Below are positions 1-12,962 of a DNA stretch of 64,000 bases, in pieces. Within the stretch, counting starts at the first letter, position 1; the number at the start of each line of letters is the position of its first letter. The notes under the pieces were generated by a model, which worked only from the letters and a program-made list of their open reading frames with translations, had not been told where the DNA came from and did no database searches. Made by a program: the position numbers and the translations under genes. This stretch comes from Atherinomorus stipes (lineage: Eukaryota > Chordata > Actinopteri > Atheriniformes > Atherinidae): contig JALJCO010003962.1 in the NCBI GenBank assembly GCA_023101725.1, forward strand, positions 118,501 through 182,500, written 5' to 3'.

Positions 1-168
1 AAATTTGATATTGCAATGATTTTTACAACATTAACTTTTGTGACCTCCGATTGGCGTAACTGGGAGTCATTATTACCACCGATGTGAATTACAATCTTAC
101 GGTATTTAGAAGGCTGCCTGACCCTTCCAGGAATTCCAGGACCTGTTTTGGAGGGAACCAATAAATCA
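1..168 (-). pseudogene. LINE ORF1 esterase-like fragment
   Basis: Read on the minus strand, this stretch gives an open segment containing KIVIHIGGNNDSQLRQSEV followed by TKVNVVKII. That resembles the SGNH-esterase-like ORF1 region found in fish CR1/L2-type retrotransposons (pattern H-x-G-x-N-D followed by RQSEVTK). There is no start codon and the fragment runs off the left edge, so it is a decayed retrotransposon piece and not a host gene. Family assignment rests on memory of this motif, not on a search. Confidence 0.55.
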
Positions 169-177
169 TTTTAATAA

Positions 178-541
178 TGATAATAATAATTATAATGAAT
201 TAGATTTAAATCCCGCTTTTCAAGGCACTCAAAGCGCTTACAGTAGGTCCATTATTCTTTCACTCCTCATTCATACTTGGTGATGGTAAGCTACGTACGT
301 GGCCAAAGCTGCCCTGGGGCAGACTGACGGAAGCGTGGAAGCCATTTGGCGCCTACGGCCCCTCCAACCACCACTGGAACATTCACACGCATTCATACAC
401 CAGTAGTGCCCCCACTAGAGGCAAGGAGGGTTGAGTGTCTTGCCCAAGGACACAACGACATATGGCTGGGGGATCAGGATTCAAACCGCCGATCCTTCAA
501 TCATTGGCCGACCTGCTCTACCACCTGAGCCACAGCCGCCC
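178..541 (-). mobile_element. tRNA-derived SINE
   Basis: On the minus strand the element starts near 541 with a tRNA-like head. It carries a box A-like TGGCTCAGGTGGTAGAGC and a box B-like GGTTTGAATCC, then a body containing TGTCCTTGGGCAAGACACT. It ends near 178 in a LINE-type tail (AGCGCTTTGAGTGCCTTGAA) and an AT-rich repeat of TAA/TTA units. The internal pol III promoter boxes and the terminal simple repeat are the hallmarks of a SINE. It is not a functional tRNA gene. Confidence 0.75.
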
Positions 542-825
542 CACAGCCGATTTTACTTTTTCAGCTGCTCGTTCTCAGGGTCCTCTTTACTGTACCTGCC
601 ACGTGACGTCAGCATGTAACTAGCATTAAAAAAACAAATTAATGCTCCATATCAATATGAGGTGAGGGTAAGATACTGTAAGACCTGTAGGGAAGCTCCC
701 TGTGCACAATTCGGGAACATGTTGCGCTGTTTGTGGTTGTACTAACAATCAGAGAAAGTTAAATTTGTGGCTACAAGAGCAATGTGTAAAACATGCAGCT
801 CCATCTAAGAGAGAGTGGCTGCAGG
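542..825. other. intronic sequence, nothing recognised
   Basis: No coding exon, RNA gene or complete repeat was recognised here. The stretch carries a few short runs of A and T only. Confidence 0.5.
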
Positions 826-1255
826 TAGGGCTGGGTGATATATCGATATGAAAAATATATCGATATATTTTCAAATGAGATATGGAATTGGACCATATCG
901 TCCATATCGAGATATGGAGTTTAATGTGTGTTTGTTTTGTCTTTGTATATAAATGCTGACCTTACGAGGGTTTGTTACATTTAATTCTGTGTAATGTTCC
1001 TTACTTGCATGTGCGAGTATTATTACATACAGTATTTTACAGTATTTCTGTTTACATTTTATCGTTCTTTAAACCGCTGAGCATTATTTAATCCGGACTG
1101 TTTAAATTAAACTACTTGTAATGTCATATTTGGCTCCAACTGGAACAAAATATTTGCTCTCAATTTGTGATAGAAATATCGAGATAAATATCGTGTATCG
1201 ATATTCAGCCTAAATATATCGAGATATGACTTTTGGTCCATATCGCCCAGCCCTA
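826..1255. mobile_element. hAT-type MITE with 8-bp target duplication
   Basis: The element begins TAGGGCTGGGTGATATATCG and ends in the inverted complement (ATATCGCCCAGCCCTA). It is flanked on both sides by GCTGCAGG (818-825 and 1256-1263), a perfect 8-bp duplication as made by hAT transposases. The interior is AT-rich, with repeated ATCGATAT motifs and no coding sequence. It is non-autonomous. Confidence 0.88.
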
Positions 1256-1364
1256 GCTGCAGGGCTCCAGACTGGCACATAGTGGTCACATTATTGGACT
1301 AAAGAAATCATCTGTTTTTCAGTAAATAAGATAGTATCCCAAGTCTTGTAACAAAACACAACCA

Positions 1365-1640
1365 ATCTTATATGTATTTCTCTGCTCCCCATCTTTGGAA
1401 TTCCCTCCCTCTTAATCTCCACACAGTTGACTCTTCCCTCCTTCAAATCCAGAGTCAAAACTCTTTTCTGTACAGACAGTCTTCTTCCACCCAAGTCCAT
1501 ATGGATCAATCCAATGTTGTTTTCTGTGGTACCCGTTATGTTTTGGGTTTGTTTTGTCTACTTTGTACAGTCTCCTTGGGTGGTCTGATAAGGTGCCTGT
1601 CAAATAAAATGTATTATTATTATTATTATTATTATTATGT
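1365..1640 (+). pseudogene. LINE 3' end remnant (CR1/L2 type) with ATT tail
   Basis: The plus strand translates as SAPHLWNSLPLNLHTVDSS from 1381, matching the pattern (A/S)AP.LWN.LP found near the C-terminus of CR1/L2-type reverse transcriptases. The following stretch (GGTGCCTGTCAAATAAAATG) runs into an (ATT)n tail at about 1612-1638. Only the last part of the element is present, as expected of a 5'-truncated LINE copy. Confidence 0.6.
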
Positions 1641-4017
1641 AGGTACTGATAGATTTTCATATCATCCTCCCCCCTTCTGTTGCACCAGGCAGAGAGATTT
1701 TAATGTTGTCCTGTCTGAGCTGTGACAGATGATGTTCCCACATAGTTTGCCTTAAAAGCTCATATAAAGTGGAGTAGTGCAAACATCTGGCTGTAAATAA
1801 ATGCCAGTTCTGGTCAAATTGAAAGCTGGTCGCATATTTCATGCAAGGGCTCATGGGGGCTGGGAATACGGTGGATACAGTATACTGGGAAATGAGCAGG
1901 GGGAAGGAAGAAAAATGACATGTGCACTGTCATTGATTTTTCTAAATGGTTATGATTTGTTATCCGTGTACCTGTTTACAGGTGTAGATGTTGACACCCC
2001 TAATAATGTCCATAGGGCACAGGAAGAGTAAGTATGTAGCCTACACTAGCCTACACTTTGGGGTTGATCTTCTCCTTTAAATGTATGCAGTGCACTTTCT
2101 TGTGTCTTGTTAAATCTGTTGTCTCACCCATCTTTGAGGCAACTAGCAACCTGTGCACATACTCTGAGTCACTGTTCTGAACACAAGAACCTCCATCTGG
2201 AGGAGAAAGCTTGTTGATTTTAGTGTATGCCTGTCTTGTGTAAGCGAGACCATAATAAGCACTCGCTGCTCAACGGAAACAAAATCCAGTATTGTAAATT
2301 CTCTCACCTTCCTGTTGTAACAAACATAACTGATGTTTGAAATCTAACCATATATTTTCTTAGCACGTGTGTTTGCATGAAACTACAAACCAGTCATTTT
2401 TTTAAAAGTATTGTGTTCCAACAGATTATAAAAACAGGTTGGAAAAGTACTCATAAAACAACTAACACAAGAAAAAAAATGTAAACATGAAAAAGAGAAA
2501 CAAGGTAATGGCAGCAGCACTCAAAGAAAATTGTAATTTGCAATTGAGCTGTCACTTGCTGTAACATGACGGTTATATGTTGTCAACAACAGAAGTTATG
2601 GTGTAATCTGAATAGTTGTTATTATGCATGTAGGTACTGCACTAACTGGCTATTTTTTCTATCATTGACTGCTGTCTGTAAGCCAAATTCTCCCCTCGGG
2701 ACAATAAAGCTGTGTGCAATTTTACACAGTTTGAACTCTTCATGTGCATTATGATGACTCCACCTCTGTCAAGATTAACTAGGGCCATTGAAGAAAAGAA
2801 CACAAACTGGCAGGTCTTTTATTTCAAAACCCACTGAAGACAAAATGGCAAGGGAGCATCTCACCCACGCTGGCAGGGCCTTCCTTTGCTTCGCTGTTGT
2901 TCACTATCCTGCACAATGATTAATTTGTTGAAAATCTATAGTAAGCTTTGCTGTTTTCCCCTATCACCTATGCAATCCCTTGCTGTTACTGCCTCCTCAG
3001 TAGAATGCTACCCACCATATTCCTATTTCACTTTTGTTGTTGCTGCACTGTAAACCATTTTCAGTGAGACTTTAGACGTTGTTTATTTTCTTAGATTTAA
3101 AACATTTTTTGTAATCCAGGATCCTACTTGGAGAGTATTTTTCTACTCTGAGAGCCAGAGGTCAAGCAGAGCTGCATTCATGACTCTGCTGTTTTCTCAA
3201 AGCCAATTCCTAAATTCATCTGATGTTTGCTGCTATAAAAAGGAAGTATGTGAGTAAGCCCCCTTTCAGTAACTACAAAACACACATATTTGAGTATTCT
3301 TTTCATTTTTGTTAATCTGTTTGTATATAAACTGCACAGAGACATGTCAGATATGGAAGAAATGTGCTCAAACAAATCCTATTTCTTTCAATCTATGATT
3401 CGAAATTCATTCTCCAAAAAATTATCGTGTTTATCATTAGTAATGTTTAACTAATGAACAAAAAAGGTTGACATCAGGTTTATTTTTAATTAATTCAAAC
3501 TCTCTATGCCTTTTTCTCTTGGCTGTTTGCAGTAGGAGCGCATGAGTATCAGCTGCTGCTTGATTAAAATCCTGCAGAAACCACAACAACCCCGACAATC
3601 AGTTTGTAGACCTGAGTCTTTAATAAAATAACGCGATTTACATAGTTCTGCGCATGTCAGACAGGATTATTCTGAATAAATGTTGCCGCACGTACACACC
3701 AGATCGGAATGAATTTGTTCCCCTGTAAACAACTGCCCTGAAATCCCCAACCAGAATGATTTCATGCCGAAAGGGAAAAAAGTCTCCATCTAAACGTACC
3801 CACTGTTTCTGTTTTAACAAATATCTGCTTTAACTTCCTAAGAGCAGCAGATCTATGGTCTCTTTAATAACAACTTCTCTTTTTTGCAGTGACACTGTTT
3901 ACCCTATCCATCCATAAACTGTGCCATATTTATGGTTGCAAGAGATGGTTGTGTGACAGGCGGGACACCTGAGAAAAGACACAGTTGTCCACGTTTAAAA
4001 ATACAGTAGTGTCATAG
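1641..4017. other. intronic sequence, no gene recognised
   Basis: About 2.4 kb of AT-rich intronic DNA without recognisable exons or complete repeats. Open frames are short (under 80 codons), show no domain signature, and stand next to no convincing splice signals. Confidence 0.5.
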
Positions 4018-4018
4018 T

Positions 4019-4092
4019 CCATCCATCCATCCATCCATCCATCCATCCATCCATCCATCCATCCATCCATCCATCCATCCATCCATCCATCC
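4019..4092. repeat. (ATCC)n microsatellite
   Basis: An almost perfect tetranucleotide repeat of about 18 ATCC units. The minus-strand frame through it reads as repeated WMDG, a translation artefact of the repeat. Confidence 0.97.
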
Positions 4093-4892
4093 ACTACCCT
4101 AAAATGGAACTGTGTCACAAGAGCAGCAATTTGAGCAGAGATCCCCTCACTTCCCTTTCCCTAGACACCTCCTGTGCTTCTTTGAAAAGTGTTCCCAAAC
4201 CAGCTGGGGGAAATTATCTCTCAGCTGGGTCCCAGGTCTGTCCCATGGTCAAAAACTGGCCCCTTTTATTGCAGAGGAGCAAAGGCTAATCAGAGCCCCC
4301 CCTATGATTTCTGAAATCTTCAACCTATCCCTAAAGGTTAGCCTAGCTATATGCTTGGGAGGAAGCTTACTTTTGTTGCTTATACTTACTTTCAATGGCT
4401 ACCTGCAGCTCATTAGCAAAGGTGAGAGTTGGAACAGAGACTGATAGATGGCTTTGCCTTTTGGCTCACCTCTCTTTTCATCATGAGAAACTAGCAGAAC
4501 ATCTGCATCACAGCAGATGCTGCATTCTGCTAGTCAATCAAAAAAAAAGAACCCAAAGGCACTTGAATTCGTCCATTTAGAAAAACAATTCACTCCCCAG
4601 AGTGGACACTCTTTTCCACAAAGGATCATGGCCTTACACTTGGAAGTGCTCATTTTCATCCCAGCTGTTTCACAGTTTGCTACAAAAAACTACTTCTGTT
4701 AGAGGTCTGTGTTTACAAACCATGGATTGTGAGAATTTATGAGATAGAAATTAAGACAAATATATTTATCAGTGCTGATGTAACATGACCAGAGTAGCAT
4801 TACATGAAAAGTAAAATGTGTAAGCCAAAACATGCAATTTCTTTTGTTGTCCTCCCATGTATTTTGTAAGGTGTTAACCTAGTACTGTACAT

Positions 4893-5270
4893 TAAAGGAT
4901 AACTTTCTTTTTTTTCAACCTGGATCTTATTTGTAGGAGTTTATATATGCATTTACTCACCGGTAAAATTTCTGACTCCTTTGGAAGATATTACGTTGAG
5001 TTGCTCTTCAGTGTGCATCCATATAATGGGAGAGTCGGGGCAGCCTCTATATAAGGCATTATCTGCAGCAAAACTCCTTCATTTAATCAATGCTTTAAGT
5101 AGAATTAACAAAAGAACAAGTACTATTGTCCTGTGAGTTCAGTTTTGTAAATCGCTTCTTGGTGTCTAGGTAGTGAGCTGCTCTTCTCAGCTGCACTGCA
5201 GCAGTACACATCAGGAAAGCATGCAGCCTGTAGAGTGCAAAGAAACACCCCAATAACTAATGGAGAGTTA
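4893..5270 (+). mobile_element. TTAA-bounded repeat family, one-armed copy (arm A then core B)
   Basis: The left edge is TTAA (4893-4896), followed by arm A (AACCTGGATCTTATTTGTAG, CTCACCGGTAAA, ATAAGGCATTATCTGCAGC). From about 5150 comes core B (AGCTGCTCTTCTCAGCTG, CCCCAATAACTAATGGAG). The same arm, in inverted orientation, and the same core, in direct orientation, occur at 27600-27895. An arm-only relative lies at 9205-9485. The family layout is therefore arm, core, inverted arm. Here the right arm is missing, and a Kolobok-like end begins exactly where the core stops. No coding sequence was recognised. Confidence 0.65.
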
Positions 5271-5390
5271 AAGTGCCACTTTAACTTGAAATTCCCAGCG
5301 ACTTTTGGTCCCTTTTTAGTCACATTCTAAGCATCTTTATACTGTATGAAAGGATCATTTGCCGTAATTCAGAATTGTCGTAGAATTCCA
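5271..5390 (-). mobile_element. Kolobok-like element end (fragment)
   Basis: From 5271 the plus strand reads TTAAAGTGCC, then GAAATTCCCAGCGACTTTTG, then ATACTGTATGAAAGGATC. This matches the reverse complement of the right end of the TTAA-flanked element at 42577-43269. Only one end is recognisable here. The far end could be the weakly similar piece near 9784 (CCTGGCATGAGAATT), but that is uncertain. Confidence 0.6.
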
Positions 5391-5697
5391 GGTGCCAATG
5401 GGTAGCTCTACTGTAAGCACTGGTGTACAATTACTGAGGTGCGGTGGGCAGGACCAAGGCACACTTGTTACAATGTGCTTCTGTTGTCAATGAGTCTAAC
5501 TATTAACTAATTACTATGTCCGTCATTACAACACCATTACCATTACTGGCTTTCACTGAAAGTGCGTTACTATTGTTATGTGAGATTCATTTTTGTTCCT
5601 GGTGAACAGAAGTTTCACATTTGTTGTGACAATATTGCGCTGGTGCTCTCTCGGAGAGGAGGTGGAGTGATACGGAGATACCCGGAAAAACACTCGC

Positions 5698-6978
5698 CCA
5701 AATAGATGGGTTTCCTGTTTATAAACATTGGCAGTTGCGCGCGCAACCAGGGGGCAAAAAGCCTGTGTTTTGTATTGGAGTCTACGGCCAAACACGCACT
5801 CATATCATTCATAAAAATGTAAAGTAACCCGACAAAACAAACAGGGATCGTTGTGTTTTAAATTATATTGAATAAATCTGTATTTTGATGACGAATAACA
5901 AAATACCGACGCTGCGTTGCTGTGTTATATTTCTATCACGATTACACTAACTTGGCAAGGGAGTCATCACCCGGAAACTGCATTTTTCTTGTTAAAACAT
6001 GGATATTATTCGTGTTGGATCTCATGTGGAATTTGCCTGAAAAACCTGAGTTAGAAAGCGGCTTAAACTTTTGTTTAGACCCTCTGTTAAAACCAAAAGA
6101 GGCCACAACAATCTGCAGCCTGCAGCAGGTTCAGTTCAGCTCCGGTGTCGTCCTCACCTCCTCCATACAGGAGCAACTTTCACTAGTTTGGGATCAAACC
6201 AGGCAAAGACGACATCATCACTACGTTTGGAAAGGAGCTGATTCCAGCTGTTAGGGACTAACACGCATTGCTGTCGGTAAGTTTCGCTGCTTGTGTAACG
6301 TTCTGCTTTATTGTGGATGAGATCGTGGTGGACAGTAGACAGACTAGCTAACTGCTAGCAAGCTAACAGTATAAACTCAAACGCCATCTGATTTACGACC
6401 CCCGTACTTCGTACTAAATCTCCGGGATGCGTTGTTATGCCACGTGAACGTTCGTAAACGGCTCCACAATCAGTTTCTTCTTCTTTTTTAAGTTCGTGCC
6501 TAAGCAGCAGAGGATGGCTGTCACACACAGTGTTTACAGTTTATGTCATGCAGCCGATCGCGGCGGTGATGCTGGTATTACAGTCTTCCGACTAGAATAC
6601 AGGAATAATTTCTGCCTCCGCCGTGGTTTAATCCTACATGTGACCATAGAGAAAGACTAAATAAATCATAGTCTGAACCGGAATAAGTTATCTGGGAGGG
6701 TTTTCTGAAGATCAGTCCCGCCTACTGTCCTATTTTCACCATTGTCAACTGTTCACATGCATTGTTTTGATTTTTGCAACCGAACAAATACCAGGACTCA
6801 AACATTACATTTCCCCGACACTTTCACGTCATATCATGACCTAATCTGCATTAAAAGTCGAGTTTTGTATGTAAAACACACGTCTTCTCATAGTTCAATA
6901 ATGCTTTTCCTCTGTTTTCTTGCCCCCTGGTTGCGTGCGCATCCTATCTGTGACGTTGCTCAGAAACCCATCTATACT
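5698..6978. mobile_element. 1.3-kb element with long subterminal inverted repeats and CpG-richer interior
   Basis: The segment 5700-5760 (AATAGATGGGTTTCCTG, then GCAACCAGGGGGCAAAAA) is the imperfect inverted complement of 6920-6978 (TTGCCCCCTGGTTGC, then GAAACCCATCTAT). The interior from about 5900 to 6640 is richer in CpG than its surroundings. Near 6274 it contains GTCGGTAAGTTTCG, a good splice donor. A 110-codon plus-strand frame (5922-6251) has no recognisable domain. I read this as a transposon or transposon-derived promoter and first exon. The exact ends and the target duplication were not found. Confidence 0.45.
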
Positions 6979-7027
6979 CAATAGTAACCTGCAGTCTGCA
7001 GATATGTGCCTCTACACACACTTATGC

Positions 7028-7110
7028 TTAAGTAAAAAAAAAAAAAAAAGAGCGATCAGCTGACGCTTCTGAGGAAGACTGCAGATGACAGTCGAAACAT
7101 GTCAAGGTAA
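7028..7110 (+). other. poly-A tract followed by hammerhead-like core sequence
   Basis: A run of about 16 A residues is followed by CTGAGGA (7069-7075), the stem GACTG (7077-7081) pairing with CAGTC (7089-7093), then GAAAC. This resembles the hammerhead ribozyme core CUGANGA, stem II, GAAA, as known from retroelements. One extra A sits between the core and stem II, and convincing stems I and III are not seen. It may simply be a common fish retroelement end. Confidence 0.25.
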
Positions 7111-7184
7111 ATGAAACAATTCTCAAACACCTTTTGTTTGAACAAAAGAAAAACAAAACTAAGTTTGAACTACCGAAGACAAAA

Positions 7185-8775
<1,591 letters not shown>

Positions 8776-8796
8776 GGGGGGGGGGGGGGGGGGGGG
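8776..8796. repeat. poly-G tract, 21 bases
   Basis: An unbroken run of 21 G residues at the outer edge of the Tc1 remnant, immediately before the GC-rich island. Its length is a likely sequencing uncertainty. Confidence 0.95.
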
Positions 8797-9125
8797 CAAT
8801 CACTTTTTCGGGGGTCTTGAGAGGGGAGACCAGAGGGGGGTGAATTCCCCTCTGGAGGTTGAGCCGTGTCGGCATTAGGTACCCCTGCCTCCCGGGATCC
8901 TTCCAGGGCAGGAGGGGGCAGGCATGGCCGCCCCCACGGCTAGGCGACCGGCATTTACTACAAAGGGGCCATCGGCGGCCCCCAGGGGCACCCGACCACC
9001 CTTAGGCCGGGGAGAGGGGGACAGGGACAGGCGCAAGCAAGGGCAGCGGAGGGGCCAAAGCCCACAAGCCCACCATCCCCAGGCCCCACAGACCCCCCAA
9101 GAGGCACGCAGAGCTGCCTTTTTTT
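8797..9125. other. GC-rich island in AT-rich intron
   Basis: This stretch is strikingly rich in G and C (GGGGGCAGGCATGGCCGCC, GGGGCCATCGGCGGCCCCC) and purine/pyrimidine skewed, unlike the AT-rich DNA around it. Frames on both strands stay open because AT-rich stop codons are rare, but the resulting Pro/Arg/Gly-rich peptides look like composition artefacts. It could be a transferred repeat fragment, since GC-rich retroelement leaders occur in fish. Confidence 0.5.
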
Positions 9126-9204
9126 TGTGTTGTTGTTCTATGAACCCCCACACCATACCCCAAACCACCACACAGCTTTACCCCCGTCAACACCCCCCCT
9201 CCCA

Positions 9205-9485
9205 TTCATTCATTCTACTCAAAGTCCGACTAATGTTTTGTAACAAAACATTGGTGAAATGAAGGAGTTTGTGGCAGGTAATGCCTTATTTAGAGGCTGG
9301 ACGTGGTTGCCCATCACTGCCATTATATCGCGCATACGCTGATCTCGAGTGGATCTAAATATCTCCCGAAGGAATTCAAGTTGCATCAAAACTGTCTGGG
9401 TGAGTGAATAAACACATTTCATGCAAGAAAATAGGTCCAGATAAAAAAAAAAAAAAAAAAAAAAAAAAAACGAAGTTCCCCTTTA
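9205..9485 (-). mobile_element. TTAA-bounded repeat family, arm-only copy
   Basis: This shares landmarks with arm A of the element at 4893, in inverted orientation: GGAGTTTGTGGCAGGTAATG, GGTGAGTGAATAAACAC, AATAGGTCCAG, then GAAGTTCCCCTTTAA. The last ends in TTAA at 9482-9485. A 28-base poly-A run (9443-9470) lies inside. It has no core B and no coding sequence. Confidence 0.5.
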
Positions 9486-10469
9486 ATTGTAACCCTTAAT
9501 AATGTAAGGATCACCAAATAACAAATAAGTTTGTCTTTGGACTGATAAAGGAAGGAGGGGCAGCCCAAAAAATCTTCACAAGCATAGAGAGGACAAGAAA
9601 ATACCATAAAGAAAAGCCACAGCTGAGGTCTGAACATGCTGAGAGGCAGCAGTGCTAACCGCTGCACCACCATGCTGTCCTCGATTTACCTAACCAGAGC
9701 TGTCAGCCAGTAATTCACAGCTTTATTTTCTTATTTTCATAAAAGGAGACAGCTACAGCATTCTTGAAAGTAATGCAGCTAAAGTGGACCTGGCATGAGA
9801 ATTCTTTTCATTTAATTCTTAATCTTGGGTGCCTCTAGATTAGTTTGTACCCATCATAACTCCATATAGGTTATAATCATTTCAGAACAAGAGCAAGCTT
9901 TCTCCCCTCCTTGCCTGAGAGCAAGAGTATTTGGAGGAAGTGTCTTCATTGGTCAAATTGCCAAGTGGGAAGGCAAAGGGGGTAATGGTGACTTGGTCAT
10001 AAGAATAACTTTTTCTCTGAGCTGTTGTAAAAACAATAAATGGATACTTTGGGTTGCCCAGTAAACAAAAGCATCAACACAAAGTTCATAAAGTACTTGA
10101 ACTTTTCACTGCTCAAATCACTGTTCAGCATAAGGGCGGCTGGAATATACTTGGTATGTATGTAAGCGTGCCTGTCAGGCATGTCCATTACATACTTGCT
10201 GCAGCATGTCAGAAGCACAGGACGGACAAAGAGCCATAAAAATGGAGGTCTCAGCTAGGAGGAGTACGCAGCACTTTGACTCTGAAATAATGAAAAGGCC
10301 AGTTTGCTGGTTGCATTGTATTTCTGGGGCATTTCCGTAAACAACAGTTTACCAAACTGCAAAGTGTTCAAGCATGAGTGTTTGTAACTGGGCAAAAGGA
10401 AGGAAAAATAATAACCTACCGGCAGCTACTGGCTTGTCCGGAAGCCGGCAACTTCCTGCTGGAAATAGC
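9486..10469. other. intronic sequence with minor repeat debris
   Basis: No exon was recognised. A short piece near 9780-9810 (AAAGTGGACCTGGCATGA) resembles the left end of the Kolobok-like element at 42577. The rest is unassigned. Confidence 0.45.
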
Positions 10470-11310
10470 CATCAGAGGATGCTACACGGTCATAAAGGGA
10501 TGGACATGGTCAGCAACAATACTCAAGTAGGCTGTGATGGTTAAACCATGCTACGTTGGTACTAAGGGGCCCAAAGTGTGCCAAGAAAATCTCTCCCACA
10601 CCATTACACCACCAACACCAACCTGAACCTTTAATACAAGGCAGGATGGATCCATGCTTTCATGTTGTTGACAACAAATTCTGAGCCTACCATCTGAATT
10701 TCGTAGCAGAAACCGAAACTCAGACAAGGCAACATTTCTCCATCTTCTATTGCCCAATGTTGGTGAGTCTGTGTGAATTGTAGCTTCAGTTTTCTGTTCT
10801 TAGCTGACAGAAGTGGCACCCGGTGTGGTCTTCTGCTGCTGTAGCCCATCTGCTACCAGGCTGGATGTGTTGTGCATTCAGAGATGCTCTTCTGCATACT
10901 TCGGTTGTAACAAGTGGTTATTTGAATTACTGTTGCCTCTCTATCAGCTCGAACCAGTCTGGCCATTCTCCTCTCACCTCTGGCATTAACAAAGCATTTA
11001 TGCCCACAGAACTGCTATTTTCTCTTTTTTGGACCATTCTCTGTAAACCCTAGAAATGGTTGTGCAGAAAAATCCCAGCAGTTTCTGAAATACTCAGACC
11101 AGCCCGTCTGGCACAAACAACCATGCCACATTCAAAGTTACTTAAATCACCTTTCTTCCTCATTCTGATGCCCAGTTTGAACTGCAGCAGATCGTTTTCA
11201 CCTTGTCTACATGCCTAAATGCATTGAGTTGCTGCCATGTGATTGGCTGATTAGAAATTTGCATTAACGAGCAGTTGGACAGGTGTATCTAATAAAGTGG
11301 CCGGTGTGTG
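10470..11310 (-). pseudogene. Tc1/mariner transposase remnant
   Basis: The minus strand starts at the terminus CCGGCCACTTTATTAGATAC near 11300, a very common fish Tc1 end. It then reads MRKKGDLSNFECGMVVCARR and AGLSISETAGIF (helix-turn-helix region). Further along are degraded forms of the central region, with GVMVWERFSWHTLGPLVPT near 10552. Multiple stops and frameshifts interrupt it, and the catalytic C-terminus is missing. It is a fossil transposon. Confidence 0.78.
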
Positions 11311-11321
11311 TATATATACTG

Positions 11322-11325
<4 letters not shown>

Positions 11326-11396
<71 letters not shown>
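11326..11396. repeat. (TA)n microsatellite
   Basis: About 35 TA units directly outside the Tc1 terminus. Open frames through it are runs of alternating Tyr and Ile and are artefacts. Confidence 0.97.
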
Positions 11397-11399
<3 letters not shown>

Positions 11400-12960
11400 A
11401 TGCAGTCAGTATTTGTATCTGTATTTGTATTTGCTGAGGGGGGAAAGTATTTGTATTTCAAATCAGGTGAATTTAAAAAAAAACAAAAAAACATCAACGA
11501 TGACACACAGAATGACAGCCGCTACGCTATCCACTGGCACACACCTCAATATTCAGCTCCCTTTTCTCTGTAGCCGTGGGCAGCCTGTGTTGCCTCCATT
11601 TCACTCCTTTTAAAACCACTTTCCCTTCTTATTTCAGATAATCCAACAAAAGAAGATGGTTTTGATGGTTTTATTATTTATTATTATCTGTTTTATTTGG
11701 GTTTTTTAGATCTGATCCAGTACGGAAGAGCTCCACGTACTCTAACAGTGAACAGCTGACAGCATGTGGACACTGGACACATGTTATCTGATGTAGAGAT
11801 GTGAGACGCAGACACTTTATTATAAATCTTTATGTACATCTGAACTGAAAGAGTGCCCGGATCATTATGACTTGAGCTGAATACATGTATTACATGCTGA
11901 TTAGGGCTGGACTCTGTCTGCAAGAACATGGGAAATACCAGATGCCGTAAAAATTTGGCAGTTGGTAGGAACCCTCGGGGAGCCAAATTTTTTTTCGGCA
12001 GCTTGGTACAGTAGTTGTACAGTAGTCATTATATAACCATCAATGTCTTTCGGTAATAATCAAAAAGCGGTCCCTAAAATGTATCTAAACAAGATGCTGT
12101 AAACTGTGGTACACCTGATTTTTGTACAGTGCACTCAAATCTTAAAGTTAGGTGCACCAGTGCTACCAATGCAAAATGTTAGTCTGAAGCCCTGAAGAAG
12201 TGTAATAAATAAATGGTAAAACAAAAATTTGACGACTGATGATTTTTTTATTTGTGAGGGTGGACGTCTTATGGTTTATTTTAAGTCACACATCACATAC
12301 AACACCCAACAAGTACAGTAATTTTACTAGCTAGCTATTACATCACACTGAGAGCTCCATCACACGAACAAAAGCCTGGCATTCACCTGCATTTTACTGT
12401 ACTGGATTGTCTTACGTAAGAGATAACATGCAATTATTTGAAATGAAAATTCTTAAGTGTACGTGTCCGCCTACGTGCTGGTGACAAACGTACCTTCCAC
12501 CACACTCTGCAACTTTTTCCACATGTTTTTGTAAGCCATTGAAGGATTTAAAAATATGCAAAACAGTTACATAACATTTCTAAATTATTAACTTCTTTAT
12601 GTGGCTTAGACACAGAGTTGGAGATATAAATGCCTTATGTAAGGTCTTATATTATTAAAGAGGACAAGTTTCAGCGGTGTATGTGGTGAGGTTCAAGTGT
12701 GGGCTCATAATTGCTTAAGAGATCCGAGTTATTTTTAGTTGCAGCACCAACAACTTTTAAATCACAGAATGATTAAAAAGATTAAAAGCTAACATTGATA
12801 ATAGTAGTGTTACTGAATGTTAGAAGAGTTACTTATAAAAGAATTTATATATATCTTTATTACTTGTCAAGACTGCACGAACGCATATGTACATTTATGA
12901 ATTAACCTAATTAGGCCAGAAGATTTTATTCTAATCACTTCAACTATCATGAACTGTCAT
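11397..12960. other. intronic sequence, no gene recognised
   Basis: AT-rich sequence with no exon or complete repeat that I can identify. The longest frame, 97 codons at 11693-11986 minus, has no domain signature. Confidence 0.5.
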
Positions 12961-12962
12961 CT

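Noticed and set aside
481..541. Possible tRNA gene
   Set aside because: The tRNA-like boxes belong to a SINE. A closed cloverleaf with anticodon stem is not formed.
3930..4118. Minus-strand frame with repeated WMDG
   Set aside because: It is the translation of the (ATCC)n microsatellite, not a protein.
8875..9262. Pro/Arg/Gly-rich frames on both strands in the GC island
   Set aside because: Open only because GC-rich DNA lacks stops. There is no domain and no splice context.
11264..11506. Frames of alternating Tyr-Ile on both strands
   Set aside because: They are translations of the (TA)n microsatellite. Similar artefacts occur at 7990, 23430 and 38060.
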